In this document: positions 1 to 8,456 of the stretch, piece after piece
Layout: each line of letters begins with the position of its first letter
How positions within the stretch are numbered: the first letter of the stretch is position 1
Origin: Lachnospiraceae bacterium
GTDB taxonomy: Bacteria; Bacillota; Clostridia; Lachnospirales; Lachnospiraceae
Direction: 5' to 3'
Assembly (NCBI GenBank): GCA_029068555.1
Contig: JAIECJ010000012.1
Span: 1-41,374, forward strand
DNA length: 41,374 nucleotides
Notes under the pieces: generated by a model
Databases searched by the model: none
Told to the model about the DNA's origin: nothing
What the model saw: the letters and a program-made list of their open reading frames with translations, nothing else
Translations under genes and position numbers: made by a program

Positions 1-2
1 CC

Positions 3-1163
3 ATTCATTATGCGGGATTTGAGATGCATAGACGGATTCATAGGAATTTTCGGGAAAGAACACTTCCGACATTGGAAAGGGAATTGGAGCTGACAGGGTA
101 TTCGGAGGATGCAATCAATCATTTTCTGGGTGTCTGTGCAGGCTGGCTGCTTGGTCATACTCTGATAGAAGATCATGCAATTGTAGAAACTGAAGTGGTA
201 AGCCAGTGGGCAAATTTGCTGCCGGAAGAGGAACAGGCGGCGATGGGGCAGTTAATTAATCGGCTTTTAAATGATATGTTTCGTCTTGAGTCGCGGTTGG
301 TAAGTGACTGTTATGGCGGAGAAAAGTTTGGAGACGGGGTATACTACCGTTTAATTTATTGTTCAAAAGAAGGCAAAAAGTGGGAGTTTTTATTGGTTTT
401 TGAGGAGAAGCTCATTCTTGCTACGGTTGGCGGTATGATGGATAATCAGTCGAAAGCGCTTAGTACGATGCTGATGAATGCTGCCCGATATATTTCGAGA
501 CAATTTATTGACCAAATCAGGGGACATTTTCCAGACTCAGCTTCATATGAGATAAAAGAGGAACAATTATTGACCTATGATCAGTTTCAACATGTATTTG
601 AGAAACAGAATCCGCAGTTCAGTCTTTTGTTCGATACAGGTAAAGGCTATTTCGCATACTGTATGATAGCGCCGCATATGATTCAAAGCGAAGGCGGGAC
701 TGCGATTTTAGCAGATAATGCCATGGCTGAGGTGGAAAAATATCTGAATAAGAAAAAAGTGGAACAGGATGCAGTAAACCAAAAGAAGACAGTGCTTGTG
801 GTAGATGACTCTGAGTTTATGTTAAAGACGATGAAGGACTTGCTTGATACGGATTATAATGTTATGCTGGCGAAGTCCGGAATGTCCGCGATTAGAACTA
901 TCACTCTAAATCGTCCGGATTTGGTTTTGCTTGATTATGAAATGCCTGTCTGTGATGGTGGACAGGTTTTGGAAATGATTCGCTCAGAGGAGGAATATGC
1001 GGATATTCCTGTTATTTTCCTGACCAGCAGGGTTGACAGGGAGAGTGTGAAAAAGGTAATTAATTTAAAGCCAGAAGGATATCTGTCTAAGACCTTACAG
1101 CCTTCAGATGTAAAAAGAGAAGTGGATCATTTCTTTGAGAAGCGAAGTCGTAACAAAAAATAG
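3..1163 (+). CDS. Receiver-domain protein with unassigned N-terminal region (5' end open at window edge)
   Basis: The frame is open to the left edge, so the gene may start upstream; the first internal ATG is at 24, preceded only by a weak GGGA. Counting from that ATG, residues 255-375 form a CheY-like receiver: the acidic pair D261/D262 (VVDDSEF), phospho-acceptor D304 (LLDYEMP), T334 and K356. The first 250 residues are not a standard sensor or DNA-binding domain. The stretch LLFDTGKGYFAYC near residue 205 is faintly reminiscent of CheX-type phosphatase folds, but this is a weak impression. No output domain follows the receiver, so the protein probably signals by protein-protein contact in the cytoplasm. 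There is no evident operon partner: the next gene is about 100 bp away with its own leader. Confidence 0.8.
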   Translation: MHYAGFEMHRRIHRNFRERTLPTLERELELTGYSEDAINHFLGVCAGWLLGHTLIEDHAIVETEVVSQWANLLPEEEQAAMGQLINRLLNDMFRLESRLVSDCYGGEKFGDGVYYRLIYCSKEGKKWEFLLVFEEKLILATVGGMMDNQSKALSTMLMNAARYISRQFIDQIRGHFPDSASYEIKEEQLLTYDQFQHVFEKQNPQFSLLFDTGKGYFAYCMIAPHMIQSEGGTAILADNAMAEVEKYLNKKKVEQDAVNQKKTVLVVDDSEFMLKTMKDLLDTDYNVMLAKSGMSAIRTITLNRPDLVLLDYEMPVCDGGQVLEMIRSEEEYADIPVIFLTSRVDRESVKKVINLKPEGYLSKTLQPSDVKREVDHFFEKRSRNKK

Positions 1164-1220
1164 AAAAGTATGAATATTTTTCCTTTCTTGTCCATATAAT
1201 TTAATACATATAAAGAATAA

Positions 1221-1240
1221 ATAACAGTCTGGACTGTTAT
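1221..1240. promoter_or_regulatory. Perfect 9+9 bp palindrome, candidate operator
   Basis: ATAACAGTC and GACTGTTAT are exact reverse complements around a central TG. The dyad lies 15 bases upstream of the AAGGAG ribosome site of the next gene. TATAAT boxes lie both upstream (1195-1200) and immediately downstream (1240-1245), although neither has a convincing -35. The position suits a repressor or activator site; the regulator is unknown. Confidence 0.5.
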
Positions 1241-1268
1241 ATAATTGTATTTTGTAAGGAGAATGGAT

Positions 1269-1490
1269 ATGGCAAGAGGAGTAAAAAAAACATTACAGGA
1301 AAAGATTGCACAGAAGGAAGAACTCATTGATGCGCTGTCTACCAGAGTAAAGAAAGAAAGAGACGAGCTCAATGAACTGTTAGAGATGCAGAAGATGGAA
1401 GAACTTAATGAGCTTAGGATGGTTGTTCAAAAATCTGGCATGGAGATATCTGACATTATTCAGATGGCTCAGATGCAGGCGGCGCAGTAG
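1269..1490 (+). CDS. Small coiled-coil protein, unknown function
   Basis: 73 residues from the ATG at 1269, chosen because AAGGAG (1256-1261) sits 7 bases before it; an in-frame ATG at 1263 and a TTG at 1245 are poorly placed. The protein is strongly charged and heptad-like through residues 5-50 (runs of K/E with regularly spaced L, I and M), predicting a helical coiled coil, then ends in a methionine- and glutamine-rich tail (IIQMAQMQAAQ). No catalytic motif, signal peptide or membrane segment is seen. It is preceded by its own 20-bp palindrome and is not obviously co-transcribed with asnS, which has separate promoter-like sequences. General architecture recalls small helical proteins of mobile elements, but I do not recognise the family. 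Confidence 0.75.
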   Translation: MARGVKKTLQEKIAQKEELIDALSTRVKKERDELNELLEMQKMEELNELRMVVQKSGMEISDIIQMAQMQAAQ

Positions 1491-1555
1491 TCAGAAGTGT
1501 GGTTGAAAGGAATTGTAAATTTATAACAAAAATTTAAATAAAAGTCCAAACACAA

Positions 1556-1584
1556 TTGCGTACATAGCCTGAAAAGGGTATAAT
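1556..1584 (+). promoter_or_regulatory. Candidate promoter upstream of asnS
   Basis: TTGCGT at 1556-1561 and a perfect TATAAT at 1579-1584 are separated by 17 bases. An inverted repeat, AAAAGTCCA at 1540-1548 and TGGACTTTT at 1600-1608, brackets this promoter. Confidence 0.55.
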
Positions 1585-1614
1585 GGAAAGCAAAGTGAAT
1601 GGACTTTTTGCGTG

Positions 1615-1642
1615 TTGACAGGCGTAGTTTCTTCCATATTAA
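1615..1642 (+). promoter_or_regulatory. Second candidate promoter upstream of asnS
   Basis: A consensus TTGACA at 1615-1620 is followed after 16 bases by TATTAA at 1637-1642, about 45 bases before the asnS start. It could act with or instead of the promoter at 1556-1584. Confidence 0.4.
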
Positions 1643-1687
1643 GTTAAGATGAAATGAACAATTATGAAAAAAGAAAGGAAAAGCAAA

Positions 1688-3070
1688 ATGATAAACATAC
1701 GCGAATTATATCACAATTATAAGGAGTATGCGGATAAGGAGGTAACAATCGGAGGGTGGCTTAGAAGTAAAAGAGATTCCAAGACATTTGGTTTTCTGGT
1801 AATAAATGACGGTACATTTTTTGAACCGCTTCAAGTTGTATACAGTGATTCCCTGGATAATTTTACAGCTATTTCAAAGCTGAATGTGGGTGCGGCAATA
1901 ATTGCCACAGGAGTAGTGACACTTACACCAGAAGCAAAGCAGCCATTTGAGATACAGGCATCGAGAATTGAGATAGAGGGGGATTCTGCACCAGACTATC
2001 CGCTGCAGAAAAAGAGACATAGTTTCGAGTACCTTAGGACAATTTCGCATCTGAGACCGCGTACGAATACGTTTCAGGCAGTTTTCAGAGTGCGCTCGCT
2101 TTGTGCATATGCGATTCACAAATTTTTCCAGGAGAGGGATTTTGTATATGTTCACACACCACTTATTACAGGGAGTGACTGCGAGGGTGCAGGGGAGATG
2201 TTTCAGGTGACAACACTTGATTTAAAGAATCTTCCAATGGTGGATGGTCAGGTTGATTTTAGCAAGGATTTCTTCAACAAGCCCACCAATCTGACAGTAA
2301 GCGGTCAGCTGAACGGTGAGACGTATGCAATGGCATTTAAGAATATCTATACATTTGGACCTACATTCCGCGCTGAAAATTCCAATACCACACGCCATGC
2401 GGCAGAATTTTGGATGATAGAGCCTGAAATTGCATTTGCAGATCTCAGGGATGATATGATGCTTGCTGAAAATATGTTAAAATATATTATCAATTATGTG
2501 CTGGAAAAAGCTCCCGAGGAGATGGCATTTTTTAATCAGTTTGTGGATAAGGGACTGATTGAAAGACTTCAGCATGTGGCAAATTCCGAGTTTGGGCATA
2601 TTACGTACACAGACGCCATTACAGAGCTTGAGAAGTACAATGATACATTTGAGTATAAGGTGTCATGGGGATGTGATTTACAGACAGAGCATGAGCGTTA
2701 CCTGACAGAAAAGCTTTTTGGAAGACCAGTGTTTGTTACGGACTATCCAAAGGAGATAAAAGCATTTTACATGAAGCTGAATGAAGACCAGAAGACTGTT
2801 GCGGCTATGGACTGCCTTGTGCCGGGAATAGGGGAGATTATCGGCGGAAGCCAGAGAGAGGATAAGCTTGATGTGCTTGAAAAAAGAATGCAGGAATGCA
2901 GCCTGAATCCTGAGGACTATGATTTCTACCTTGACTTGAGACGCTACGGAAGTGCAAGGCATGCTGGTTTTGGTTTAGGTTTTGAGCGCTGCGTTATGTA
3001 TCTGACAGGAATGGGAAATATCAGGGATGTTATACCGTTCCCGCGAACAGTCAATAACTGTGAATTATAA
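1688..3070 (+). CDS. asnS: Asparaginyl-tRNA synthetase
   Basis: Class II aminoacyl-tRNA synthetase that charges tRNA-Asn with asparagine in the cytoplasm. The protein has 460 residues from the ATG at 1688, the usual family length. That start is preferred over the in-frame ATG at 1664 because AAAGGAAA lies just before it and the protein then begins [11 protein letters not shown]. An N-terminal OB-fold anticodon-binding domain ([19 protein letters not shown], about residues 20-100) is followed by the catalytic domain, with class II motif 2 around [17 protein letters not shown] and motif 3 around [15 protein letters not shown] at the C-terminus. The asparaginyl rather than aspartyl or lysyl type is supported by [13 protein letters not shown] and [12 protein letters not shown]. 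No T-box leader was recognised upstream; two ordinary promoter candidates are present. Confidence 0.97.
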   Translation: MINIRELYHNYKEYADKEVTIGGWLRSKRDSKTFGFLVINDGTFFEPLQVVYSDSLDNFTAISKLNVGAAIIATGVVTLTPEAKQPFEIQASRIEIEGDSAPDYPLQKKRHSFEYLRTISHLRPRTNTFQAVFRVRSLCAYAIHKFFQERDFVYVHTPLITGSDCEGAGEMFQVTTLDLKNLPMVDGQVDFSKDFFNKPTNLTVSGQLNGETYAMAFKNIYTFGPTFRAENSNTTRHAAEFWMIEPEIAFADLRDDMMLAENMLKYIINYVLEKAPEEMAFFNQFVDKGLIERLQHVANSEFGHITYTDAITELEKYNDTFEYKVSWGCDLQTEHERYLTEKLFGRPVFVTDYPKEIKAFYMKLNEDQKTVAAMDCLVPGIGEIIGGSQREDKLDVLEKRMQECSLNPEDYDFYLDLRRYGSARHAGFGLGFERCVMYLTGMGNIRDVIPFPRTVNNCEL

Positions 3071-3091
3071 GGCATGCCTTGATATAATTAT

Positions 3092-3204
3092 AGGAAATGC
3101 AAATATTATTTGCGTTTCCTCGCGCCGACCGCATGCCGCATAGCGGCATGCGGTCGTGCGCATCAATTATAGTAAACGGCAAATTCTTTTGTCGTCTACT
3201 ATAA
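3092..3204 (+). other. Three consecutive stem-loops between asnS and the next gene
   Basis: First hairpin: AGGAAATGCAAAT (3092-3104), loop ATT, ATTTGCGTTTCCT (3108-3120), 13 bp with one G-U pair. Second: CGACCGCATGCCGC (3126-3139), loop ATA, GCGGCATGCGGTCG (3143-3156), 14 perfect G/C-rich pairs. Third: TTATAGTA (3167-3174) with TACTATAA (3197-3204), extended inward by ACGGC with GTCGT. None is followed by a clear U-tract, so these are not classic terminators. A palindrome AAGGCATGCCTT overlaps the asnS stop at 3069-3080. The segment may be a structured 3' UTR, a processed RNA or extragenic palindromes. Confidence 0.6.
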
Positions 3205-3229
3205 AATATTAGGATTGGAGGCGGATTCT

Positions 3230-3580
3230 ATGGAGTCAGGGAGGACGAGAGAATCTATCATTGCGTGTACGATTAAGCATTTAATGGAGTCAGGGACAGT
3301 CACATATGAGACTTCTGGATGGGGGACCGGAGAAATTTCAATCAAATGCAGGTCAAATATAAAATGTGCGGAGGATTCTATGATTAAGGAGCTTGTCGCA
3401 TTGAAGGCAAGCGAGAGTGAGGTAAGCAGGGAGAATGTGGATGAATATGTCGTGAAAGCACTCGAGAAAAAACTGACTGACAACGAAATACACATTTTGA
3501 CTGTGAAAGAGAAAAAATATAGTAGGGCAAAGCGAAAGTTTCAGTTATGGAAGAATATGTATAAAAAGAAACAGAGCTGA
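3230..3580 (+). CDS. Small hypothetical protein with basic C-terminus
   Basis: 116 residues from the ATG at 3230, set by GGAGG at 3217-3221; a TTG at 3215 overlaps that ribosome site and is rejected. The family is not recognised. The N-terminal half is mixed alpha/beta-like and contains TSGWGTGEISIKC; the C-terminal half is helical and ends in a strongly basic tail (KEKKYSRAKRKFQLWKNMYKKK). A 13-bp direct repeat, ATGGAGTCAGGGA, at 3230-3242 and 3284-3296 encodes MESG twice. A second ribosome site, GGAGG at 3370-3374, precedes an in-frame ATG at 3380 that could yield a separate 66-residue C-terminal product. The gene is monocistronic, ending in a strong bidirectional terminator shared with the convergent gene. 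Confidence 0.75.
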   Translation: MESGRTRESIIACTIKHLMESGTVTYETSGWGTGEISIKCRSNIKCAEDSMIKELVALKASESEVSRENVDEYVVKALEKKLTDNEIHILTVKEKKYSRAKRKFQLWKNMYKKKQS

Positions 3581-3582
3581 GA

Positions 3583-3628
3583 GCAATAAAAATACAGAGC
3601 TGATATAACAGCTCTGTATTTTTATTGC
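3583..3628. terminator. Strong bidirectional intrinsic terminator
   Basis: A perfect 20-bp inverted repeat: the left arm 3583-3602 begins GCAATAAAAATACAG, the loop is ATATAA, and the right arm is 3609-3628. The A/T-rich outer half gives a U-rich 3' side on both strands, suiting the two convergent genes that end at 3580 (plus) and 3656 (minus). Confidence 0.9.
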
Positions 3629-3655
3629 ACAGACCTGTGCAGAGCAAATATGCCT

Positions 3656-6600
3656 TTATGCTGATTTATTATTTGTACTTTCTTTTTTATTGTTACCAGA
3701 GGTATTTTTTGAATGTTTTTTCTTGTTTGGCGTAACGTTCTTTGTTGTATTTTCAGTCTGATGCAGGTTCTGCTGCTTTGCTGTGTTTTTCTCAGCTTCC
3801 ATCGCCTGGTTCAGGTTTTTCTGAGCTGTGGAGAGCATCAGCTTGATACGGTTAAGCTGGTTAACCTCGGAAGCGCCCGGATCATAGTCAATGGCAACAA
3901 TATTTGCTTCAGGATGGCGTTTGCGGAGTTCTTTGATAACCCCCTTGCCAACTACATGGTTTGGCAGACAGCCAAAGGGCTGCGTACATACAATATTTGG
4001 CGTACCAGTATGAATCAATTCAAGCATTTCGCCAGTCAGGAACCAGCCTTCTCCTGTCTGGTTGCCAATAGATACAATTTCTTCTGCACTCTTTGCTGTT
4101 TCGTAGATATCAGCGGGTGGAATAAAGTGTTTGCTTGCAGCAAATGCTTCACTCATTGGTTTTCGAAGCATCTGGATTGCCTTAATGCCAAGTCTGCTGA
4201 TATCAGCGGCTTTCTTGCTGGTACCAAGATTATCTGCTTTGTACAACTGGTTGTAAAAGCAATAGAACATAAAATCCATCAAATCAGGTACGACTGCTTC
4301 TGCGCCCTCATGTTCAAGGAGTTCTACAAGCTGATTGTTTGCGGCCGGAGAGAATTTTACCAGAATCTCACCGACGACACCGACGCGTGGCTTTTTAATA
4401 TCAAGAACAGGGATAGCGTCAAATTCCGCAATCATTTCACGACACATTTTTTTGTAAGTATGAAATGACATATATTTACGGCCAAGGAAGTCACAGCATT
4501 TTTGAATCCATTTCTGATGCACTTCGTTTACGGAACCAGGAACAGCTTCGTAGGGGCGCATCCGGTATACACAGCGCATAAAGATATCACCAAAATTGAC
4601 GGCATATACTGCGCGGAGCAAAAGCATCGGCGTGAGTTTAAAGCCTGGATTGCTTTCCAGCTTTGAAAGATTAATTGAAATTACCGGAATATGCTGGTAA
4701 CCTGCCTTTTCCAGTGCGCGCCGGATAAATCCAATATAGTTGGTTGCACGGCAGCCGCCTCCTGTCTGTGACATTACGACAGCGAGATGGTCTGTATCGT
4801 ATTTCCCGGAAAGTACAGCTTCCATAATCTGACCGACAACTAGCAGAGACGGATAGCATGCATCATTGTTCACATATTTCAGTCCCATATCAATGCTGCC
4901 CCTGTTGTCATTATTTAAGACCACCAGGTTGTATCCACATCTTCGGAATGTCGGCTCTAAGAGGTCAAAATGTATCGGTGACATCTGTGGACACAGAATA
5001 GTATAATTTTTGCGCATCTCTTTTGTGAAGAGTACCCTGTTCATGCGGCTGGACTGTATGGTGCGTTCCTGATGACGCTGTTCGCGCACACGGATGGCGG
5101 AGAGCAGGGAACGGATGCGGATTCTTGCAGCGCCAAGGTTGTTCACTTCGTCAATTTTCAGGCAGGTATAAATCTTTCCAGAGCCAGTCAGAATATCATT
5201 TACCTGGTCAGTGGTGACGGCGTCCAGACCACATCCAAAAGAGTTGAGCTGGATCAAATCCAGATCGTCACGTGTTTTGACATAGCTTGCAGCGGCGTAA
5301 AGCCTGGAATGGTACATCCACTGGTCTGATACGATAAGGGGACGTTCGGGCTTTGCAAGGTGTGATATGGAATCCTCTGTAAGGACTGCAATACCATAGG
5401 AAGTAATTAACTCAGGAATACCATGGTTGATTTCGGGATCAATGTGGTAAGGGCGACCTGCAAGCACAATACCGCGTGTATGATTCTTTTCAAGGTATTC
5501 AATAACTTCCTCGCCTTTTCTGCACATATCCCTGCGCACATTGTCAAGCTCCTCCCATGCCGTATCCACAGCATCCCTTAACTCTGCAGAAGGGATGTCA
5601 GGAAACTCTTTTTCAAGCGCTTGCAGGATAAGTGACGGTTCCCTGAATGACATAAAAGGATTTTTGAATACAACTTCACCGCGGCCGATTGCCTCCACAT
5701 TATTTTTGATGTTTTCAGAGTAGGAGGTAACGATAGGGCAGTTGTAATGATTGTTTGCCTCATCAAACTCATTTCGTTCATAGAACAGCGCAGGGTAAAA
5801 GATAAAGTCAACCTTCTGCTGAATCAGCCATTCTACATGCCCGTGTGCAAGCTTTGCGGGATAGCATTCTGATTCACTGGGGATGGATTCAATACCCATC
5901 TCGTAAATCTTTCTGTTAGACAAAGGAGAGAGGACTACCTGATATTTCAGCTTTGTGAACAGAGTAAACCAAAACGGATAATTTTCATACATATTCAATA
6001 CTCTTGGAATACCGACGCGTCCGCGTACTGCCTCTGTGTCAGAGAGCGGTTCATAGGTGAATACGCGCTTTAACTTGTATTCAAAAAGGTTTGGAATCGA
6101 GCTGTCAGTCTTTGCCTTTCCAAGTCCACGCTCACAGCGGTTTCCGGATATGTAGCTTCTGCCGTCAGAGAACTTGTTGACTGTCAGGCGGCAGGAGTTT
6201 GTGCAGCCCTGACACTTTACAAGCGATGTGGTAAAGGCAAGCTCGTTAATCTGGTCAATTGTAAGCATGGTTGTCGCATTTTCCGGGGCAGCCTGATATC
6301 GTTCCCTTGCGATAAGGGCAGCGCCAAACGCCCCCATGATACCAGCAATATCAGGTCTGATAACTTCGCAGCTGGCAATTTTCTCAAAACTGCGAAGGAC
6401 TGCATCGTTATAAAAAGTACCGCCCTGTACGACGATATTTTTTCCGAGTTCACTTGCGTCAGACACCTTGATGACCTTGAATAGAGCATTCTTGATGACA
6501 GAGTAAGCAAGACCAGCAGAGATATCGGATACCTCCGCGCCTTCTTTTTGTGCCTGTTTTACTTTTGAATTCATAAAAACGGTACAGCGTGTACCAAGGT

Positions 6601-8044
6601 CAATCGGGTGCTTTGCAAAAAGAGCTGCCGTAGCAAAATCCTGAACACTGTAATTTAATGATTTCGCAAAAGTTTCGATAAAGGAACCGCACCCTGACGA
6701 ACATGCTTCGTTGAGCTGTACTGAGTCTACAGTCTGGTTTTTGATTTTAATGCATTTCATGTCCTGACCGCCGATGTCAATGATGCAGTCGACATCGGGA
6801 TTGAAGAATGCAGCCGCGTAGTAATGGGCAACTGTTTCCACTTCGCCTTCATCAAGCATAAATGCAGCTTTGAACAGCGCTTCGCCATAGCCTGTTGAGC
6901 AGGAATGTACAATTGCAGCATCACCAGGAAGCAGCCGGTAAATTTCCTGAATGGATGAAATTGCAGTTTTGAGCGGACTTCCGTTGTTGCTGCTGTAAAA
7001 TGAGTACAGAAGTGTTCCGTCCTCGGCAACGACGGCAATCTTCGTGGTTGTTGACCCTGCGTCAATTCCCAGAAAACATTTTCCATGATAATCCGCAAGT
7101 CTTGCATTCTTTACATGATGGGAGCCATGTCTTGTCCGGAAGCTTTCGTATTCTTCTTCATCAGAAAACAGAGGCTCCATGCGGGCAACTTCAAATTCCA
7201 TTTTAATGTCGGAAGAAAGTTTATCAACCATTTCTGACATTGAAAAATAGACAGTTTCTTTAGCATTAAGAGCAGAACCAATTGCTGCAAAAAGATGGGA
7301 GTTTGCAGCATCTATAATATGTTCCTCATCGAGTTTTAAGGTGCGGATAAATGCATTTTTCAATTCTGACAGAAAATGAAGCGGACCGCCCAGAAAGGCC
7401 ACATGACCGCGGATTGGCTTGCCACAGGCAAGACCGCTGATAGTCTGGTTTACGACCGCCTGAAAAATGGAAGCCGACAAATCTTCTTTCGTTGCACCTT
7501 CATTGATCAGTGGCTGGATATCGGTTTTTGCAAACACGCCGCAGCGTGCAGCAATTGTATATAGTGACTTGTAACTTTTCGCGTATTCATTGAGACCGGA
7601 AGCATCTGTCTGGATCAGGGAAGCCATCTGATCAATAAAAGAGCCTGTACCACCTGCGCAGATACCATTCATACGCTGCTCTACATTTCCCCCCTCGAAA
7701 TAGATAATTTTAGCATCCTCGCCGCCGAGCTCGATTGCGACATCTGTCTTCGGAGCAAGTTCCTGCAATGATGTGGAAACAGCGATAACCTCCTGCACAA
7801 AAGGCACACCAAGATGATTGGCAAGGGTCAGACCGCCAGAGCCTGTAATCATAGGATGGAGTGTCAGATTTCCAAGCTTTGTATATGCGTCCTTCAAAAG
7901 AGAAGAAAGCGTTTCGCGTATATTTGCGTAATGTCTCTGATAATCAGAAAAGAGAAGATTATGCTTTGCATCCAGTATTGCAACCTTTACAGTGGTGGAA
8001 CCGATGTCAATACCGAGTGTATAAAATTCCTTATTTTTATTCAT
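3656..8044 (-). CDS. Acyl-CoA dehydratase activase-related giant protein (two ASKHA ATPase domains plus HgdB-like region)
   Basis: 1462 residues from the start MNKNKEFYTLGIDIGS; an in-frame ATG 12 bases upstream sits almost on the AGAAAGG ribosome site. Domain 1 (about 8-270) and domain 2 (about 320-590) are BadF/HgdC-type ASKHA ATPase domains, each opening with GIDxGSTT. Each keeps the cysteine motifs that in HgdC hold an interdimer 4Fe-4S cluster: CAGGTGSF and ARCGVFAKTDIQ in domain 1, CSSGCGSF and GTRCTVFMNSKVKQ in domain 2. From about 606 (KCQGCTNSC) comes the conserved activase-associated region, and from about 1010 a part resembling 2-hydroxyglutaryl-CoA dehydratase components, ending in a conserved CTQPFGCLPNH stretch. 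The last 45 residues are a low-complexity K/N/T tail. Known family members power ATP-driven electron transfer to radical dehydratases; the substrate here is unknown and no separate dehydratase gene is nearby. Confidence 0.9.
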   Translation of the reverse strand: MNKNKEFYTLGIDIGSTTVKVAILDAKHNLLFSDYQRHYANIRETLSSLLKDAYTKLGNLTLHPMITGSGGLTLANHLGVPFVQEVIAVSTSLQELAPKTDVAIELGGEDAKIIYFEGGNVEQRMNGICAGGTGSFIDQMASLIQTDASGLNEYAKSYKSLYTIAARCGVFAKTDIQPLINEGATKEDLSASIFQAVVNQTISGLACGKPIRGHVAFLGGPLHFLSELKNAFIRTLKLDEEHIIDAANSHLFAAIGSALNAKETVYFSMSEMVDKLSSDIKMEFEVARMEPLFSDEEEYESFRTRHGSHHVKNARLADYHGKCFLGIDAGSTTTKIAVVAEDGTLLYSFYSSNNGSPLKTAISSIQEIYRLLPGDAAIVHSCSTGYGEALFKAAFMLDEGEVETVAHYYAAAFFNPDVDCIIDIGGQDMKCIKIKNQTVDSVQLNEACSSGCGSFIETFAKSLNYSVQDFATAALFAKHPIDLGTRCTVFMNSKVKQAQKEGAEVSDISAGLAYSVIKNALFKVIKVSDASELGKNIVVQGGTFYNDAVLRSFEKIASCEVIRPDIAGIMGAFGAALIARERYQAAPENATTMLTIDQINELAFTTSLVKCQGCTNSCRLTVNKFSDGRSYISGNRCERGLGKAKTDSSIPNLFEYKLKRVFTYEPLSDTEAVRGRVGIPRVLNMYENYPFWFTLFTKLKYQVVLSPLSNRKIYEMGIESIPSESECYPAKLAHGHVEWLIQQKVDFIFYPALFYERNEFDEANNHYNCPIVTSYSENIKNNVEAIGRGEVVFKNPFMSFREPSLILQALEKEFPDIPSAELRDAVDTAWEELDNVRRDMCRKGEEVIEYLEKNHTRGIVLAGRPYHIDPEINHGIPELITSYGIAVLTEDSISHLAKPERPLIVSDQWMYHSRLYAAASYVKTRDDLDLIQLNSFGCGLDAVTTDQVNDILTGSGKIYTCLKIDEVNNLGAARIRIRSLLSAIRVREQRHQERTIQSSRMNRVLFTKEMRKNYTILCPQMSPIHFDLLEPTFRRCGYNLVVLNNDNRGSIDMGLKYVNNDACYPSLLVVGQIMEAVLSGKYDTDHLAVVMSQTGGGCRATNYIGFIRRALEKAGYQHIPVISINLSKLESNPGFKLTPMLLLRAVYAVNFGDIFMRCVYRMRPYEAVPGSVNEVHQKWIQKCCDFLGRKYMSFHTYKKMCREMIAEFDAIPVLDIKKPRVGVVGEILVKFSPAANNQLVELLEHEGAEAVVPDLMDFMFYCFYNQLYKADNLGTSKKAADISRLGIKAIQMLRKPMSEAFAASKHFIPPADIYETAKSAEEIVSIGNQTGEGWFLTGEMLELIHTGTPNIVCTQPFGCLPNHVVGKGVIKELRKRHPEANIVAIDYDPGASEVNQLNRIKLMLSTAQKNLNQAMEAEKNTAKQQNLHQTENTTKNVTPNKKKHSKNTSGNNKKESTNNKSA

Positions 8045-8139
8045 GAAAATAACCATACCTTTCTCATAACAAAATAAAACTTAAAAAATAATTAGGTACG
8101 AACGGTCATATGAGTCGACCTTTTTAACACATATCTGCT

Positions 8140-8168
8140 ATTATACGACAGTGATTCCAAAAAGGCAA
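8140..8168 (-). promoter_or_regulatory. Promoter for the activase-like gene
   Basis: On the minus strand TTGCCT (8168-8163) and a perfect TATAAT (8145-8140) are separated by exactly 17 bases, giving a leader of about 90 bases before the start codon at 8044. The leader contains an 8-bp palindrome TCATATGA. Confidence 0.7.
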
Positions 8169-8223
8169 TAAAACAGTTGATTAAAAGTTATAGAAAAGAT
8201 TATACTTTTTTGGAAAAATTAGC

Positions 8224-8284
8224 TAGAGCGTGTTTGAAAAATGCTTTCTGCCAGATGGCTGGAATGGTTTTTATACACGTTCTA
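8224..8284. mobile_element. Miniature inverted-repeat element, 61-bp deletion derivative
   Basis: Bounded by TA at both ends. The left end matches TAGAGCGTGTTTGAAAAATG, followed by CTTTCTGCCAGATG; the right end TTTTTATACACGTTCTA is a decayed inverted copy. The same ends occur at 9339-9365, 9364-9527 and 10736-10760. No coding capacity. It lies between the divergent promoters of the activase-like and rhomboid-like genes. The rest of the 8045-8456 gap holds only those promoters and A/T-rich DNA. Confidence 0.7.
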
Positions 8285-8372
8285 ATATTATGTATATGTA
8301 TGAGCAGGAAAATCTGTACAATACGAAATTATTAAAAAAATATTATTTTTCAATTGGTTAAATTTAGATTGG

Positions 8373-8401
8373 TTTACATTTTTTGCACTGAATGCTATAC
8401 T
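8373..8401 (+). promoter_or_regulatory. Promoter for the rhomboid-like gene
   Basis: TTTACA (8373-8378), 17-base spacer, TATACT (8396-8401), with a TG at 8393-8394 making an extended -10. The start codon is 56 bases downstream. Confidence 0.65.
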
Positions 8402-8456
8402 GAAAAGGCAAGCGAAAAAAGACCGGTTTAAAAATGGAAAGGCAGGAAGAAAAAAC

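Noticed and set aside
1540-1608. Intrinsic terminator formed by AAAAGTCCA and TGGACTTTTT
   Set aside because: The 51-base loop contains a promoter and the stem is too short for a terminator over that distance; kept only as a possible operator pair.
1491-1687. T-box leader for asnS (also looked for upstream of glyQS and alaS)
   Set aside because: The conserved T-box antiterminator core (AGGGTGGNACCGCG-like) is absent in all three leaders, and ordinary promoter sequences lie close to the genes.
3713-4468. 251-codon plus-strand frame opposite the activase-like gene
   Set aside because: Cys/Phe-rich shadow translation inside a clearly real gene on the other strand, with no ribosome site.
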